DNA from: an uncultured Collinsella sp.
Lineage (GTDB): Bacteria; Actinomycetota; Coriobacteriia; Coriobacteriales; Coriobacteriaceae
Length of the DNA stretch: 64,000 nucleotides
Assembly (NCBI GenBank): GCA_900540895.1
Contig: UQHV01000011.1
Location: 17,634-81,633 of the forward strand
Direction: 5' to 3'
Below the pieces are notes generated by a model. It saw only the letters and a program-made list of their open reading frames with translations. It was not told where the DNA came from and searched no databases. Of this stretch, positions 34,066 to 42,998 are shown one piece after another. How positions within the stretch are numbered: position 1 is the stretch's first letter; each line of letters starts with the position of its first letter. The position numbers and the translations under genes are program-made.

Positions 34066-35137
34066 TGAGTATGTGATCCCGGAGCACTACGAGGATCTCA
34101 CTCCTGCTCCGCAGCTCGACCAGAAGACCCTCAACAAGATGGCTTGGCGCTCCTGCTTCCTGCAGGCATCGTTCAACTACGAGCGCATGCAGGCCGCTGG
34201 CTGGCTTTACTCCATCATCCCCGGTCTGGAGAAGATCCACACCAACAAGAACGACCTCGCGGCTTCCATGAGCCACAACCTGGAGTTCTTCAACACCCAC
34301 CCGTTCCTCGTCACCTTTGTTATGGGCATCGTGCTTTCGCTCGAGCAGAACAAGGTTGACATCCCCACGATCCGCGCCGTCCGCGTCGCCGCAATGGGCC
34401 CGCTCGGTGGTATCGGTGACGCCCTGTTCTGGCTGACGCTCGTGCCTATCACGGCCGGCATCACCTCCAACATGGCCATCAACGGCAACGCCGCTGCGCC
34501 GATCATCTTCCTGGTGATCTTCAACGTCGTCCAGTTCGCTCTGCGCTTCTGGCTCATGAACTGGTCCTACAAGCTTGGCACCAGCGCTATTGACGCTCTG
34601 ACTGCCAACATGCAGGCCTTTACGCGTGCCGCTTCCATCATGGGCGTCTTCGTCGTCGGTTGCCTGGTCGTTACCATGGGTGGCACCCAGATCAACCTCC
34701 AGATCCCCAACGGCACCACCCGTGGCCTCTCCGCTACTACCGTGATCGTCTCCGAGAAGGAGGCCGAGAACTTCACCGGTATGGAGGGCATCGATACCGA
34801 GACCGCTGAGGCCGGTACCATCGCCATGACCGATAAGGACGGCAACGCCCTTACCGCTTCCGATGCCGACGGCAACGCTGTCGAGTGCGGCGTCACCGAT
34901 CTGGGTAACGGCATGGAGTCCGTGACCTACGGCACCGTTACCGAGGATCCGGTCAACTTCTCTGTTGCCGACACCCTCAACACCATCGTCCCGAAGCTCG
35001 TCCCGCTTATGCTTACGCTGCTGCTTTACTACATGTTCGCTAAGCACAGCTGGACCCCGACCAAGGGCATTCTCCTGCTCTTCGTCCTTGGCATCCTGGG
35101 CGCTGGCCCGCTTGGTCTCTGGCCGAGCATCTGGTAA
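34055..35137 (+). CDS. PTS EIID, mannose/sorbose/GalNAc family, with an internal insertion
   Basis: This is the second membrane subunit. The family start LNKMAWRSCFLQASFNYERM and the block EFFNTHPFLVTFVMGI are clear, as is AAMGPLGGIGDALFW. At 360 residues it is longer than typical EIID proteins of about 270-300. The extra length is a polar stretch at about residues 228-303, with TDKDGNALTASDADGN, placed before the last membrane helices. ATG 34055 follows GGAGG and lies inside the EIIC gene end. The operon ends here with a terminator. Confidence 0.92.
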   Translation: MASNEYVIPEHYEDLTPAPQLDQKTLNKMAWRSCFLQASFNYERMQAAGWLYSIIPGLEKIHTNKNDLAASMSHNLEFFNTHPFLVTFVMGIVLSLEQNKVDIPTIRAVRVAAMGPLGGIGDALFWLTLVPITAGITSNMAINGNAAAPIIFLVIFNVVQFALRFWLMNWSYKLGTSAIDALTANMQAFTRAASIMGVFVVGCLVVTMGGTQINLQIPNGTTRGLSATTVIVSEKEAENFTGMEGIDTETAEAGTIAMTDKDGNALTASDADGNAVECGVTDLGNGMESVTYGTVTEDPVNFSVADTLNTIVPKLVPLMLTLLLYYMFAKHSWTPTKGILLLFVLGILGAGPLGLWPSIW

Positions 35138-35203
35138 GGCTCTAGCTTGAGGGGTGTGTCCCTACGCGGCTCACACCCCGACCCCTTAAGCCATGTGTAT
35201 GTT

Positions 35204-35242
35204 AAAAGCCGCGTGCTCGAAAGAGCGCGCGGCTTTTGTTTT
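35204..35242 (+). terminator. Rho-independent terminator of the mannose-family PTS operon
   Basis: AAAAGCCGCG (35204-35213) pairs with CGCGGCTTTT (35228-35237), with an inner GCTC/GAGC pairing, followed by GTTTT. Confidence 0.9.
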
Positions 35243-35322
35243 CTTAATGATTCGGGTGTGGCAGACAGATAATGCATAACACCCTAGGTAGTTAGCCGAA
35301 TTCGAGCAAAAGGGAGGATAGA

Positions 35323-36054
35323 ATGGCGATCGGAGCGCGTAAGCAACCGCTGTACGATCAGCTGGTCGATATTCTGACCGAAAAGATTGACCATGAATAT
35401 CGCGCCGGTGACATGATTCCTTCCGAGCGCGAACTTTCGGAGCGCTATGGTCTCTCGCGCACTACGGTACGCCTGGCTCTGCAGGAACTGGAGCGTTTAG
35501 GACTGGTGGTTCGGCAGCACGGTCGCGGTACCTTTGTGACCGACCGTTCGGCAAAAGCAACCAATCTTATGCAGTCCTACAGCTTTACCGAGCAGATGCG
35601 CGCGATGGGTCGAGAACCCGAGACCACGATTCTCGAGTTTTGCGAGATGGAGGCCGATAAGAATCTGGCCGAGCATATGGGATTGCGCATCGGTGATCGC
35701 ATTTTTAAGCTCAAGCGCCTTCGTTCTGCCGACAACATGCCCATGATGGTCGAACGCAGCTATCTCCCGGTTCGTCAATTTCTGTCCCTAAAGCGACCGC
35801 TGCTGGAGCGTAAGCCGCTTTACGATGTGATTGAGCAGGACTTTCAGCAAAAGATTCGCGTGGCCGAAGAGGAGTTCTATGCGAGCATAGCCCGTCCCAC
35901 CGATGCCCACCTTTTGGGAATTGTCGAGGGCTCGCCTGTGCTCGATTTGGTCAGGACTACGTATAACGAGTCAAACGAGGTAGTGGAGTACACACTCTCG
36001 GTTGCTCGTGCCGATCAGTTTAAATACAAGGTTTACCACCAGCGCAGCAACTAG
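35323..36054 (+). CDS. GntR-family regulator with UTRA domain
   Basis: A HutC-subfamily transcription factor of 243 residues. The winged helix is at residues 8-75 (PSERELSERYGLSRTTVRLAL and VVRQHGRGTFV). The UTRA effector domain from about residue 85 typically binds a phosphorylated sugar. It lies between the PTS operon and the agaS-like gene. Matching CTGGT-N4-ACCAG-like sites precede both, so it most likely represses them until an amino sugar phosphate is present. AGGGAGG precedes the start. Confidence 0.92.
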   Translation: MAIGARKQPLYDQLVDILTEKIDHEYRAGDMIPSERELSERYGLSRTTVRLALQELERLGLVVRQHGRGTFVTDRSAKATNLMQSYSFTEQMRAMGREPETTILEFCEMEADKNLAEHMGLRIGDRIFKLKRLRSADNMPMMVERSYLPVRQFLSLKRPLLERKPLYDVIEQDFQQKIRVAEEEFYASIARPTDAHLLGIVEGSPVLDLVRTTYNESNEVVEYTLSVARADQFKYKVYHQRSN

Positions 36055-36093
36055 TGCTCGCATTGTTTCCATATGGTGATTCTTTGCATTTAA

Positions 36094-36129
36094 CTGGTTA
36101 CTACCAGATAACCAACCGAAGTGTATAAT
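36094..36129 (+). promoter_or_regulatory. Promoter and GntR operator candidate of the agaS-like gene
   Basis: The inverted repeat CTGGTTACTACCAG (36094-36107) overlaps the expected -35 region of a promoter with perfect TATAAT at 36124-36129. A bound repressor would block polymerase. Confidence 0.7.
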
Positions 36130-36168
36130 TGCACGTCAGAGGATTACTTCTAGAGAGAGGTATTAGAA

Positions 36169-37335
36169 ATGTTCGAGAAGAGTGTCGAGGAGCTCACCGA
36201 GCTCGGCGCCCAGATCACCACGGCCGAGATTGCTCAGCAGCCCGAGCTTTGGCGTGATACGCTCAACATCTACCGCGAGAACAAGGAGGCCATCGAGGCC
36301 TTTCTGGCCGAGGCTCGCGCTATGGGCGAGGGCCGTCTGTCCGTTGTCTTCACCGGTGCCGGTACGTCCGACTACGTTGGCGATACCTGCGCCCCGTACC
36401 TGCGTCACGCTGGCAACACTGATCTCTACGACTTTAAGCCCATCGCCACGACCGACATCGTGAGCGCTCCGCGCGACTTCCTGCGCGCCGAGGATCCCAC
36501 GCTCGTGGTTTCCTTTGCCCGTTCTGGCAACAGCCCCGAGAGCCTTGCCGCCGTCGCCGTTGCCAAAGAGCTTGTCCACAACGTCAAGTTCCTCAACATC
36601 ACCTGCGCTCCCGAGGGCAAGCTCGCCGTCGAGTCTGCCGATGATCCTAACGCGCTGACGCTGCTCATTCCGCGCGCCAACGACAAGGGCTTCGCCATGA
36701 CCGGTTCTTATTCCTGCATGACCCTGCTCTCCACCCTTATTTTCGACACTGCCTCTGACGAGCAGAAAGCCGAGTGGGTCGAGACCATCGCCAAGATGGG
36801 CGAGGAGGTTATCGCTCGCGAGTCCGAGGTCGCCGATTACCTCGCTGGCGACTTCAACCGCGTGACCTACTTGGGTTCTGGCTCCTTCGGTGGCCTTGCC
36901 CAGGAGAGCCAGCTCAAGATCCTCGAGCTTGCTCACGGTCTGGTTGCTACTTCCTACGACACCTCCATGGGCTATCGTCACGGACCTAAGTCCTTCGTCG
37001 ACGATAAGACGCTCGTCTTCGTGTTCGTCAACAACGACGCCTACACCCGTCAGTACGACATCGACATCCTCAACGAGATCGGTGGCGACAAGATTGCTCA
37101 GCACACCGTTGCCGTTCAGCAGGATGGCGCTACCGTCTACGAGGGCGAGTCCTTCACCTTTAAGGGCTACGAGGCGCTTCCCGAGGGCTACCTTGCCCTG
37201 CCGTTCGTGATGTTTGCCCAGGCTATCAGCCTGCTCAACTCCGTGCGCGTGGGCAACACGCCCGATACGCCGAGCCCCACCGGCACGGTCAACCGCGTGG
37301 TCAAGGGTGTGACGATTCACCCCTTCACCGCTTAA
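36169..37335 (+). CDS. agaS: AgaS-like SIS-domain sugar isomerase/deaminase
   Basis: It probably converts galactosamine-6-phosphate to tagatose-6-phosphate and ammonia. It has two SIS domains: VVFTGAGTSDYVGD with SFARSGNSPESLAAV in the first, and VTYLGSGSFGGLAQES in the second. The protein is 388 residues, as expected for AgaS. GAGAGAGG precedes the ATG. It has its own operator-bearing promoter and terminator. A GlmS-like or glucosamine role is less likely, because the sequence follows the AgaS pattern and NagA-like and tagatose-type kinase genes follow. Confidence 0.9.
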   Translation: MFEKSVEELTELGAQITTAEIAQQPELWRDTLNIYRENKEAIEAFLAEARAMGEGRLSVVFTGAGTSDYVGDTCAPYLRHAGNTDLYDFKPIATTDIVSAPRDFLRAEDPTLVVSFARSGNSPESLAAVAVAKELVHNVKFLNITCAPEGKLAVESADDPNALTLLIPRANDKGFAMTGSYSCMTLLSTLIFDTASDEQKAEWVETIAKMGEEVIARESEVADYLAGDFNRVTYLGSGSFGGLAQESQLKILELAHGLVATSYDTSMGYRHGPKSFVDDKTLVFVFVNNDAYTRQYDIDILNEIGGDKIAQHTVAVQQDGATVYEGESFTFKGYEALPEGYLALPFVMFAQAISLLNSVRVGNTPDTPSPTGTVNRVVKGVTIHPFTA

Positions 37336-37353
37336 TCGCGTCCCCCTGTAAGG

Positions 37354-37391
37354 GCGCCCGTCCGCTCATAACGGCGGGCGGGCGCTTTTTG
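37354..37391 (+). terminator. Rho-independent terminator of the agaS-like gene
   Basis: GCGCCCG (37354-37360) pairs with CGGGCGC (37379-37385), with an inner CCG/CGG stem, followed by five T. Confidence 0.9.
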
Positions 37392-37453
37392 TTTTTACAT
37401 GGACCGGGTATAAGCATTACCACAGTCAACTGCTTTAGAAGCAAGGAGTGCAT

Positions 37454-38623
37454 ATGAGCACGTACGCAATTAAGGCTGACAAGTTCTTCTTGCCGGCAGG
37501 CCCGCAACTGGGCGGCTATCTTATGGTCGAGGATGGCGTTTTTGGCGCCTGGCAGGCCGACGAGCCCTCTTGCGAGATTAAGGACTACACGGGATCGTGG
37601 ATCGCACCGGGTATGGTCGATACTCACATCCATGGCTTCTATAACCACTCGACTACCGATAACGATCCCGAGGGCATTGATATCAGCTCGACCGAGCTCG
37701 CCCGTCGCGGTACCACCAGCTGGCTGCCCACGACGTTCACCGATGGCGTCGAGCAGATCAAGGATGCCTGCGCCGCCATCGCCCAGGCGGACGAGGGTCG
37801 CGGCCCCGACTTCTGCGGTGCTCGCATTCAGGGCATCTATCTGGAGGGCCCCTTCTTTACCATGAAGCACGTGGGCGCGCAGAACCCCGCTTATCTTATC
37901 GATCCCTCCGAGGAGGTCTTCGATCAGTGGCAGGAGGCTGCGGGCGGTCGCATCGTTAAGAGCGCCATGGCGGCCGAGCGCGACGGTGCCGCTGCTTATG
38001 CGGCTGCTCTGAACGCCAAGGGTGTGGTGACCAGCATCGGTCACTCCGACGCCACCTACGATGAGTGCATCGCCGCCATCAACGCCGGTGCCAGCTGCTT
38101 TACGCATACCTATAACGGCCAGCGCGGGCTGCATCACCGTGAGCCCGGTGTCGTGGGCGCTGCCATGTCCACGCCCGAGACCTACGCCGAGATCATCTGT
38201 GACGGTAAGCACGTAAACCCTGCCGCCATCAAGGCGCTGCTGCAGGCAAAGGGCTGGCAGCACACGGTGCTCATCACCGACTGCCTGGGTTGCGGCGGCA
38301 TGCCCGAGGGCAGCTACACCAGTGGTGGCATGGACGTCATCATGAAGGACAACCTGTGCTGGCTCGCCGACGGCAAGAGCATTGCCGGCTCGGTGCTCAC
38401 GCTTGCCCAGGGCGTCAAGAACATCGTCGACTGGGGCATCGCCAGCGCCGATATCGCCATTCGCATGGCAACTGAGGTGCCGGCGCGCTCTGCACACATC
38501 GAGGATAAGTGCGGCAGCATCATGCCGGGTCGCGACGCCGACTTTGTCGTGTTCGACCATGAGCTCACCCTCGTCGAGACGTATGTTGGCGGCCAGAGCG
38601 TCGGCAACGCCTTTACCGAGTAA
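37454..38623 (+). CDS. nagA: N-acetylhexosamine-6-phosphate deacetylase, NagA/AgaA family
   Basis: It removes acetate from N-acetylglucosamine- or N-acetylgalactosamine-6-phosphate. Metal-binding marks include DTHIHGF (His58 and His60), the Glu in YLEGPF and the later GHSDATY. The usual HLFNAM block reads THTYNGQRGLHHREPG and the catalytic Asp region reads TDCLGCGG. This divergence suggests a non-standard substrate such as the galactosamine form. ATG 37454 is chosen for AAGGAG five bases upstream. Fragments of a second copy remain at 41350-41481. Confidence 0.9.
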   Translation: MSTYAIKADKFFLPAGPQLGGYLMVEDGVFGAWQADEPSCEIKDYTGSWIAPGMVDTHIHGFYNHSTTDNDPEGIDISSTELARRGTTSWLPTTFTDGVEQIKDACAAIAQADEGRGPDFCGARIQGIYLEGPFFTMKHVGAQNPAYLIDPSEEVFDQWQEAAGGRIVKSAMAAERDGAAAYAAALNAKGVVTSIGHSDATYDECIAAINAGASCFTHTYNGQRGLHHREPGVVGAAMSTPETYAEIICDGKHVNPAAIKALLQAKGWQHTVLITDCLGCGGMPEGSYTSGGMDVIMKDNLCWLADGKSIAGSVLTLAQGVKNIVDWGIASADIAIRMATEVPARSAHIEDKCGSIMPGRDADFVVFDHELTLVETYVGGQSVGNAFTE

Positions 38624-38635
38624 CGATAGAAAAAG

Positions 38636-38668
38636 ACGGCGGGCCCGAATCTGCTCGGACCCGCCGTA
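38636..38668. terminator. Hairpin terminator between convergent nagA and flavodoxin genes
   Basis: ACGGCGGGCCCGA (38636-38648) pairs with TCGGACCCGCCGT (38655-38667), with one mismatch. A run of A precedes it on the + strand, so it works best for the minus-strand gene. Confidence 0.8.
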
Positions 38669-38698
38669 TGGGTTAAACGCTCAAAAGCACCTTTACAG

Positions 38699-39283
38699 TT
38701 ACAGCTTGTTAGCGATCTTCTTTGCCGTGCGCTTGACGCCGGCCACCAGACCTCCTGCAGGATGCTCCTTCTCGTAGGCTAGACGCTTCTCGCGCTTGGC
38801 ATACTCTTCGACGATGATGTCGCCGTACTCGTCTTCGATTTTGTTGAAGAAATCGACGGCTCCCTTAATCTCTTCGGCAGTTGGGTGCCCCTTCTGGACG
38901 CCGCCGGCGAGCTTGAACGGTCCCCACGTATCAAAGCCGGGGCAGCCGTAGACACCCATAAAGATGGCCTGTCTCATGCGGCAGATGCCATCGATATCCT
39001 TGCCGTACCACTTGTTTTTGCCACCGTAGGTCATAAGGCCAAACACCTTGTCCTGCGGCTGCAGCACGTTCGTGAGCACGCGCGCCATATCTTTGTCGAT
39101 CTCGGAGTAATAGATGCCCGTGGCGACGCCGATCAGATGATATTCGTGCAGGTCGGGGTACTCGTTTTTACCGAGTGACCTCACGTCGAGGGTATCGATT
39201 TCGGGGTGCGCCTCGACGATGGCGTCCACGAGCTTTTTCGTATTGCCGTGGTGGCGTGAGGCATAAAGGATGATGGTTCGCAT
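38699..39283 (-). CDS. Flavodoxin-family protein
   Basis: This is a cytosolic FMN-binding electron carrier or quinone reductase-like protein of 194 residues. The phosphate-binding loop is ILYASRHHGNTKKLVDAI at the N terminus, and GVATGIYYSEIDKDM follows the second strand. The last 30 residues are Lys-rich and helical. The start at 39283 is the first Met before the flavodoxin fold and has GAAAGG upstream. It lies on the opposite strand to the amino-sugar genes, so it is probably not part of that pathway. Confidence 0.85.
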   Translation of the reverse strand: MRTIILYASRHHGNTKKLVDAIVEAHPEIDTLDVRSLGKNEYPDLHEYHLIGVATGIYYSEIDKDMARVLTNVLQPQDKVFGLMTYGGKNKWYGKDIDGICRMRQAIFMGVYGCPGFDTWGPFKLAGGVQKGHPTAEEIKGAVDFFNKIEDEYGDIIVEEYAKREKRLAYEKEHPAGGLVAGVKRTAKKIANKL

Positions 39284-39439
39284 AAGAAGGCCTTTCAGCT
39301 GTAATTGCATCAATGTCTGTATGGTACCCCGTTACATGGCTGGGATACCGGACGCATCGATGAACGTGCGGGTTTGTCCTTTGGTTAGGGCCGTGACGGG
39401 TACTTGCGAGCAAAAAGCAGTTGTTCGAAAGGATGGGTA

Positions 39440-40321
39440 ATGGAATACGCTCTCTCCAACGATTCGATTTCTATTAAGGTGTCCACGGCTGGTGGTTCGT
39501 TTACCTCGATTGAGGCTGGAGGTCGCGAGTACTTGTGGCAGGGCGATCCCGCCGTGTGGTCCGGCCAAGCACCGATTTGCTTCCCGATTTGCGGAGGCTT
39601 GCGCGACAACAGCGCCATGACGTTTGCCGGGCATCATGTAAAGCTCGCTCGCCACGGGTTTGCGCGCAAACAGGAGTGGAAGCTGCTGAGCCAAGGCGAA
39701 AACGAGCTGGTGATGTGCCTGGCTTCGGAGAATAACGCCGCGCTGCTGAGCGATTATCCGTATCCGTTTAAGCTTGTCGCTCGCTACACGCTCGAGGACG
39801 CTGCCGTGCGCGTCTCCTATGAGGTGACCAACGAGGGAACCGAGGACATGCCGTTCTTTATCGGTGGTCATCCCGGCTTTAGGTGTCCGCTCGATGAGGG
39901 CGAGGCCTATACGGACTACGAGTTGCGCTTTGAGAAGGACGAGGCTGCGGAGCTTTGCACTGCCGTCCCCTCGACTGGCTTGATTGACGTGACCAATCGC
40001 TCCAAGAACCCCATGGTGGGAAAGACGCTGCCCCTGTCGCACGAGCTCTTCGATTTTGCGGAGACCATCTTTGACGTGCTCGAGAGCCGCCAGGTCACGC
40101 TTTCTAAGAAGGGGGAGGACAAGGGCGTCCGCCTGAGCTTTGAGGGCTTCCCATATCTCATTGTGTGGAGCAAGCCCGAGGGCGATTTTGTGGCGGTTGA
40201 GCCCTGGGGCGGCCTTTCGACCTGCTCCGATGAGGACGACGTGCTTGAGCACAAGCGCGGCTGCCTTATCGCCAAGCCCAAAGAAACCATCGTGCGCTCG
40301 TTCACGATTGAGATCCTGTAA
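39440..40321 (+). CDS. Aldose 1-epimerase-like protein
   Basis: A galactose-mutarotase-fold protein of 293 residues. The family pattern is GGREYLWQGDPAVWSGQAPICFPICGG, with the active-site region HGFARKQEW and the later GGHPGFRCPL. It resembles the LacX/YphB subgroup found in tagatose pathway operons. It would interconvert anomers of the amino sugar or its phosphate. AAAGGATGGG precedes the start. The tagatose-6-phosphate kinase-like gene follows 59 bases later, so one operon is likely. Confidence 0.85.
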   Translation: MEYALSNDSISIKVSTAGGSFTSIEAGGREYLWQGDPAVWSGQAPICFPICGGLRDNSAMTFAGHHVKLARHGFARKQEWKLLSQGENELVMCLASENNAALLSDYPYPFKLVARYTLEDAAVRVSYEVTNEGTEDMPFFIGGHPGFRCPLDEGEAYTDYELRFEKDEAAELCTAVPSTGLIDVTNRSKNPMVGKTLPLSHELFDFAETIFDVLESRQVTLSKKGEDKGVRLSFEGFPYLIVWSKPEGDFVAVEPWGGLSTCSDEDDVLEHKRGCLIAKPKETIVRSFTIEIL

Positions 40322-40380
40322 TTCCGTTTTGTCGACTCGTATCGCGAGGCACAAGGAGCCTGCGAGATAAGGAGCTAAAA

Positions 40381-41316
40381 ATGATCCTCACCGTTACGAT
40401 GAACCCGTCTGTCGATACGCGCTATCAGCTCGATGAGCTCGTTATCGACGACGTTAACCGTGTGACGCCCGAAAAGACCGCTGGCGGCAAGGGCCTCAAC
40501 GTGGCCCGTGTGCTGGGTCAACTGGGCGACGACGTTGTGGCGACCGGTCTGCTCGGTGGCCACATGGGCGCCTACATGGCTGAGCTCATGGATGCCAACG
40601 GCATTAAGAATGATTTTGTACCCATCAAGGGCGAGACTCGTATTTGCCTCAACATCCTCCACGCCGGCAACCAGACCGAGCTGCTCGAGAGCGGCCCGAC
40701 AATTGCCCCCGAGGAACTCGATGCCTTTACCGCCAAGTTTACTGAGCTTGCGGGCAAGGCCGACGTCGTCACCATCTCGGGTTCGCTGCCCCGCGGTGTC
40801 GAGGCAGACTACTATGCCAAGATCACGGGCATTGCCGAGAACGCCGGCGCCAAGGTGCTGCTCGATACCTCGGGTGCTTCGCTCGAGGCCGCCCTTAAGT
40901 CCGAAATTAAGCCCGAGCTGGTCAAGCCTAACCTGACCGAGATCAACGGCCTTCTGGGCACGAGCTTTACCACCGACGATGTGGACGAGCTCCGCGCCGC
41001 GCTCGCCTCTGATGCCCGCTTCTCCGATATCCCCTGGGTCGTCGTGTCCATGGGCGCTGCCGGCTCCGTTGGCTTCCACAATGGCCGTGCGTTCCGCGCA
41101 AAGACGCCCGATATCCCTGCCGTTAACGCCACGGGCTCTGGTGACTCCACTATCGCTGGCTTCGCGCATGCCATTGCTGCTGGCGCAGACGACGAGACGG
41201 TGCTGCGTACCGCCAACACCTGCGGCAAGCTCAATGCCATGGATCCCATGACTGGCCATCTGGTCATGGACCGTTGGGACGAGGTCTACAACGGCGTTGT
41301 CGTGACCGAGCTGTAA
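40381..41316 (+). CDS. 1-phosphofructokinase/tagatose-6-phosphate kinase (PfkB family)
   Basis: The enzyme phosphorylates tagatose-6-phosphate or fructose-1-phosphate. The glycine motif TAGGKGLNVARVL and the catalytic NATGSGDSTIAG are clear, along with TVTMNPSVDTRYQLD at the start. The length of 311 residues fits LacC or FruK. Because agaS-like and mutarotase-like genes surround it, the tagatose function (LacC type) is favoured. ATAAGGAGC precedes the ATG. No tagatose-bisphosphate aldolase is in the window. Confidence 0.88.
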   Translation: MILTVTMNPSVDTRYQLDELVIDDVNRVTPEKTAGGKGLNVARVLGQLGDDVVATGLLGGHMGAYMAELMDANGIKNDFVPIKGETRICLNILHAGNQTELLESGPTIAPEELDAFTAKFTELAGKADVVTISGSLPRGVEADYYAKITGIAENAGAKVLLDTSGASLEAALKSEIKPELVKPNLTEINGLLGTSFTTDDVDELRAALASDARFSDIPWVVVSMGAAGSVGFHNGRAFRAKTPDIPAVNATGSGDSTIAGFAHAIAAGADDETVLRTANTCGKLNAMDPMTGHLVMDRWDEVYNGVVVTEL

Positions 41317-41349
41317 GGGCTTGGGCGACGGCCCCGGCATCGTTTGCTA

Positions 41350-41481
41350 GCTCATGTCGACGACAAGTGCGATAGCATTATGCTGGGGCGCGACGCCGAC
41401 GTTGTCGTGTTCAATCCCGACCTTACCCTGGTCGAGACGTATGTGGGTGGCAACAGCGTCGGTAATGCGTTTGCCGAGTAG
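41350..41481 (+). pseudogene. Remnant of a second nagA gene (3' end only)
   Basis: Reading from base 41350 gives 43 residues ending at TAG 41479-41481. They align with the last 43 residues of the nagA-like protein at 37454: AHVDDKCDSIMLGRDADVVV against AHIEDKCGSIMPGRDADFVV, and TLVETYVGG in both, ending NAFAE against NAFTE. There is no start codon and no upstream part. This is a leftover from a duplicated or replaced deacetylase gene, lying between the kinase and the YhcH-like gene. Confidence 0.9.
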
Positions 41482-41513
41482 CCGCCAAAGAAACGATCCG
41501 AGAGGGGATTTAG

Positions 41514-41987
41514 ATGATTTACGGTGCATTGGGCGATATCGAGGAGTACCGCGGAATGCTCAAGGGCCTCGACGTGTTGATCGACTGGCTCGAGGAGAAC
41601 GACCCGGCGCAGCTCGAGGTCGGCAGCCATCCGATTCTGGGCGACAAGGTCTTTGCGAACGTCATGGCTCCCACGACGCGTCCCGAGGCCGAGGCTCACT
41701 ATGAGACGCATCAGCGCTATCACGACCTGCAGATCGATGTCGAGGGTCGCGAGGCCTTTAAGGTCGCTACGGGCAGCTTGACGCTGGTCCAGGAGTTTGA
41801 CGAGAAGGACGACTACGATCTGGTCGATTCCGACGCCTCGATCGCCGGCGATCTTGCTGACGATAAGTTTGCACTGTTCGTTGCCGGCGAGCCTCATATG
41901 CCCACGCTCGAGTTCCCGGACGATGGCGCGCAGCCGGTCAAGAAGATCTGCTTTAAGCTGCTTGCAGATGCTTACTGGGAAGAGTAA
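41514..41987 (+). CDS. YhcH/YjgK/YiaL family protein (NanQ-like)
   Basis: A cupin-fold protein of 157 residues. The family marks are MIYGALGDIEEYRGM, the metal-binding THQRYHDLQIDVEG and the C-terminal KKICFKLLAD. Relatives act on sugar anomers, for example sialic acid in NanQ, and often sit in amino-sugar loci. GAGAGGGG precedes the start. The nagA remnant directly upstream suggests it was once linked to a second deacetylase. Confidence 0.9.
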   Translation: MIYGALGDIEEYRGMLKGLDVLIDWLEENDPAQLEVGSHPILGDKVFANVMAPTTRPEAEAHYETHQRYHDLQIDVEGREAFKVATGSLTLVQEFDEKDDYDLVDSDASIAGDLADDKFALFVAGEPHMPTLEFPDDGAQPVKKICFKLLADAYWEE

Positions 41988-42033
41988 CGAACTGCTCGTG
42001 AGCTAGCGTGATTTCCCTTGGGGAACGCGTTTG

Positions 42034-42085
42034 AGCCCCGCTGATCGCGGTCCCTTTGGGAGACTGCGGTTGGCGGGGCTTTTAT
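42034..42085 (+). terminator. Rho-independent terminator after the YhcH-like gene
   Basis: AGCCCCGC (42034-42041) pairs with GCGGGGCT (42073-42080), with an inner GCGGTC-type pairing, followed by TTTAT. Confidence 0.85.
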
Positions 42086-42220
42086 ATTGGGCGCACATCT
42101 TTTGCAACAGCTGAATAAGACCTCATAGCGCTGCTATTGGGACTCAATTGATACTAAGTGCATGAAGATTAATTAGAATAATTAGGGAAACAGAGAGAAC
42201 TAATTGACAGGAGATTCCTC

Positions 42221-42802
42221 ATGAAGCTCAGCGCGACCGCTTTAATTCCAAGGCGTGCATTCTTGGCATTGGGGCTTGCGGCTGTTTCCGCTTGCCTCGC
42301 CGCCTGTTCAGGAAAAGACTCCAAGGGGAGCTATGATGATGGCTATGCCGCGGGCTATGCTGCCGCACAGGCGGATGCTGCTGGAAAAAAGAGCGGCAGC
42401 AACGGGAATAACGATATCCCAGTATCAGGTATTGAGTACACCATCACAGGGGCGCAGCGCGGAGTAGAGAGCTTTGGTGACGGTAAGCCACTGTTGATTC
42501 TGAACTTGACCGCAAAAAATGTGTCGGAAGACCTTCAGACTGTCATGTTTTCCGGTAATGAGATATTGGCCTTTCAGGACGGCAAGGGACTTAATCCGAG
42601 TATGTTGGTGGAAGGCCTTGATCTTCCTGAGTCGCGTCAGATACAACCTGGCACGGTTCTTGAGGGCTGGCTTGGTTACGAGCTGATCGACGAAACAACG
42701 CCAGTTGAATGTGAGGCTGGCGGCCAAATTGCTTCTTCCGATAATAATGAAGCCATCTATGGGCTGACTAATCCGCAGACTATCGATCTGAGTACTCTTT
42801 AA
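42221..42802 (+). CDS. Lipoprotein with a twin-arginine-like signal
   Basis: The N terminus PRRAFLALGLAAVSACLAAC combines an RRxFL twin-arginine motif with a lipobox (LAAC, Cys29), so it is probably exported by the Tat system encoded at 9949-11321. A low-complexity DGYAAGYAAAQADAA stretch follows. The C-terminal 120 residues form a beta-rich domain like the DUF4352/DUF5067 immunoglobulin-like lipoproteins. The gene is clearly richer in A and T than its neighbours, suggesting recent acquisition. AGGAGAT precedes the ATG. Confidence 0.78.
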   Translation: MKLSATALIPRRAFLALGLAAVSACLAACSGKDSKGSYDDGYAAGYAAAQADAAGKKSGSNGNNDIPVSGIEYTITGAQRGVESFGDGKPLLILNLTAKNVSEDLQTVMFSGNEILAFQDGKGLNPSMLVEGLDLPESRQIQPGTVLEGWLGYELIDETTPVECEAGGQIASSDNNEAIYGLTNPQTIDLSTL

Positions 42803-42998
42803 TCATTACTCATACGTTTAAAAATCTGTCCAGACCTTTGATTTGGGTTAAGGGACCCCCCTAATCAAAGAGCCAAAATTTAGGACGGGAGCAGGTACGG
42901 TTTAGTCGTTGATCTAAGATTGAGCTGTTACGACGTTGTGGGAACTCTATCGGCAAGAAGCCGTTAATATGCCGGCAGACGATCGATTGGAAGGCTGT

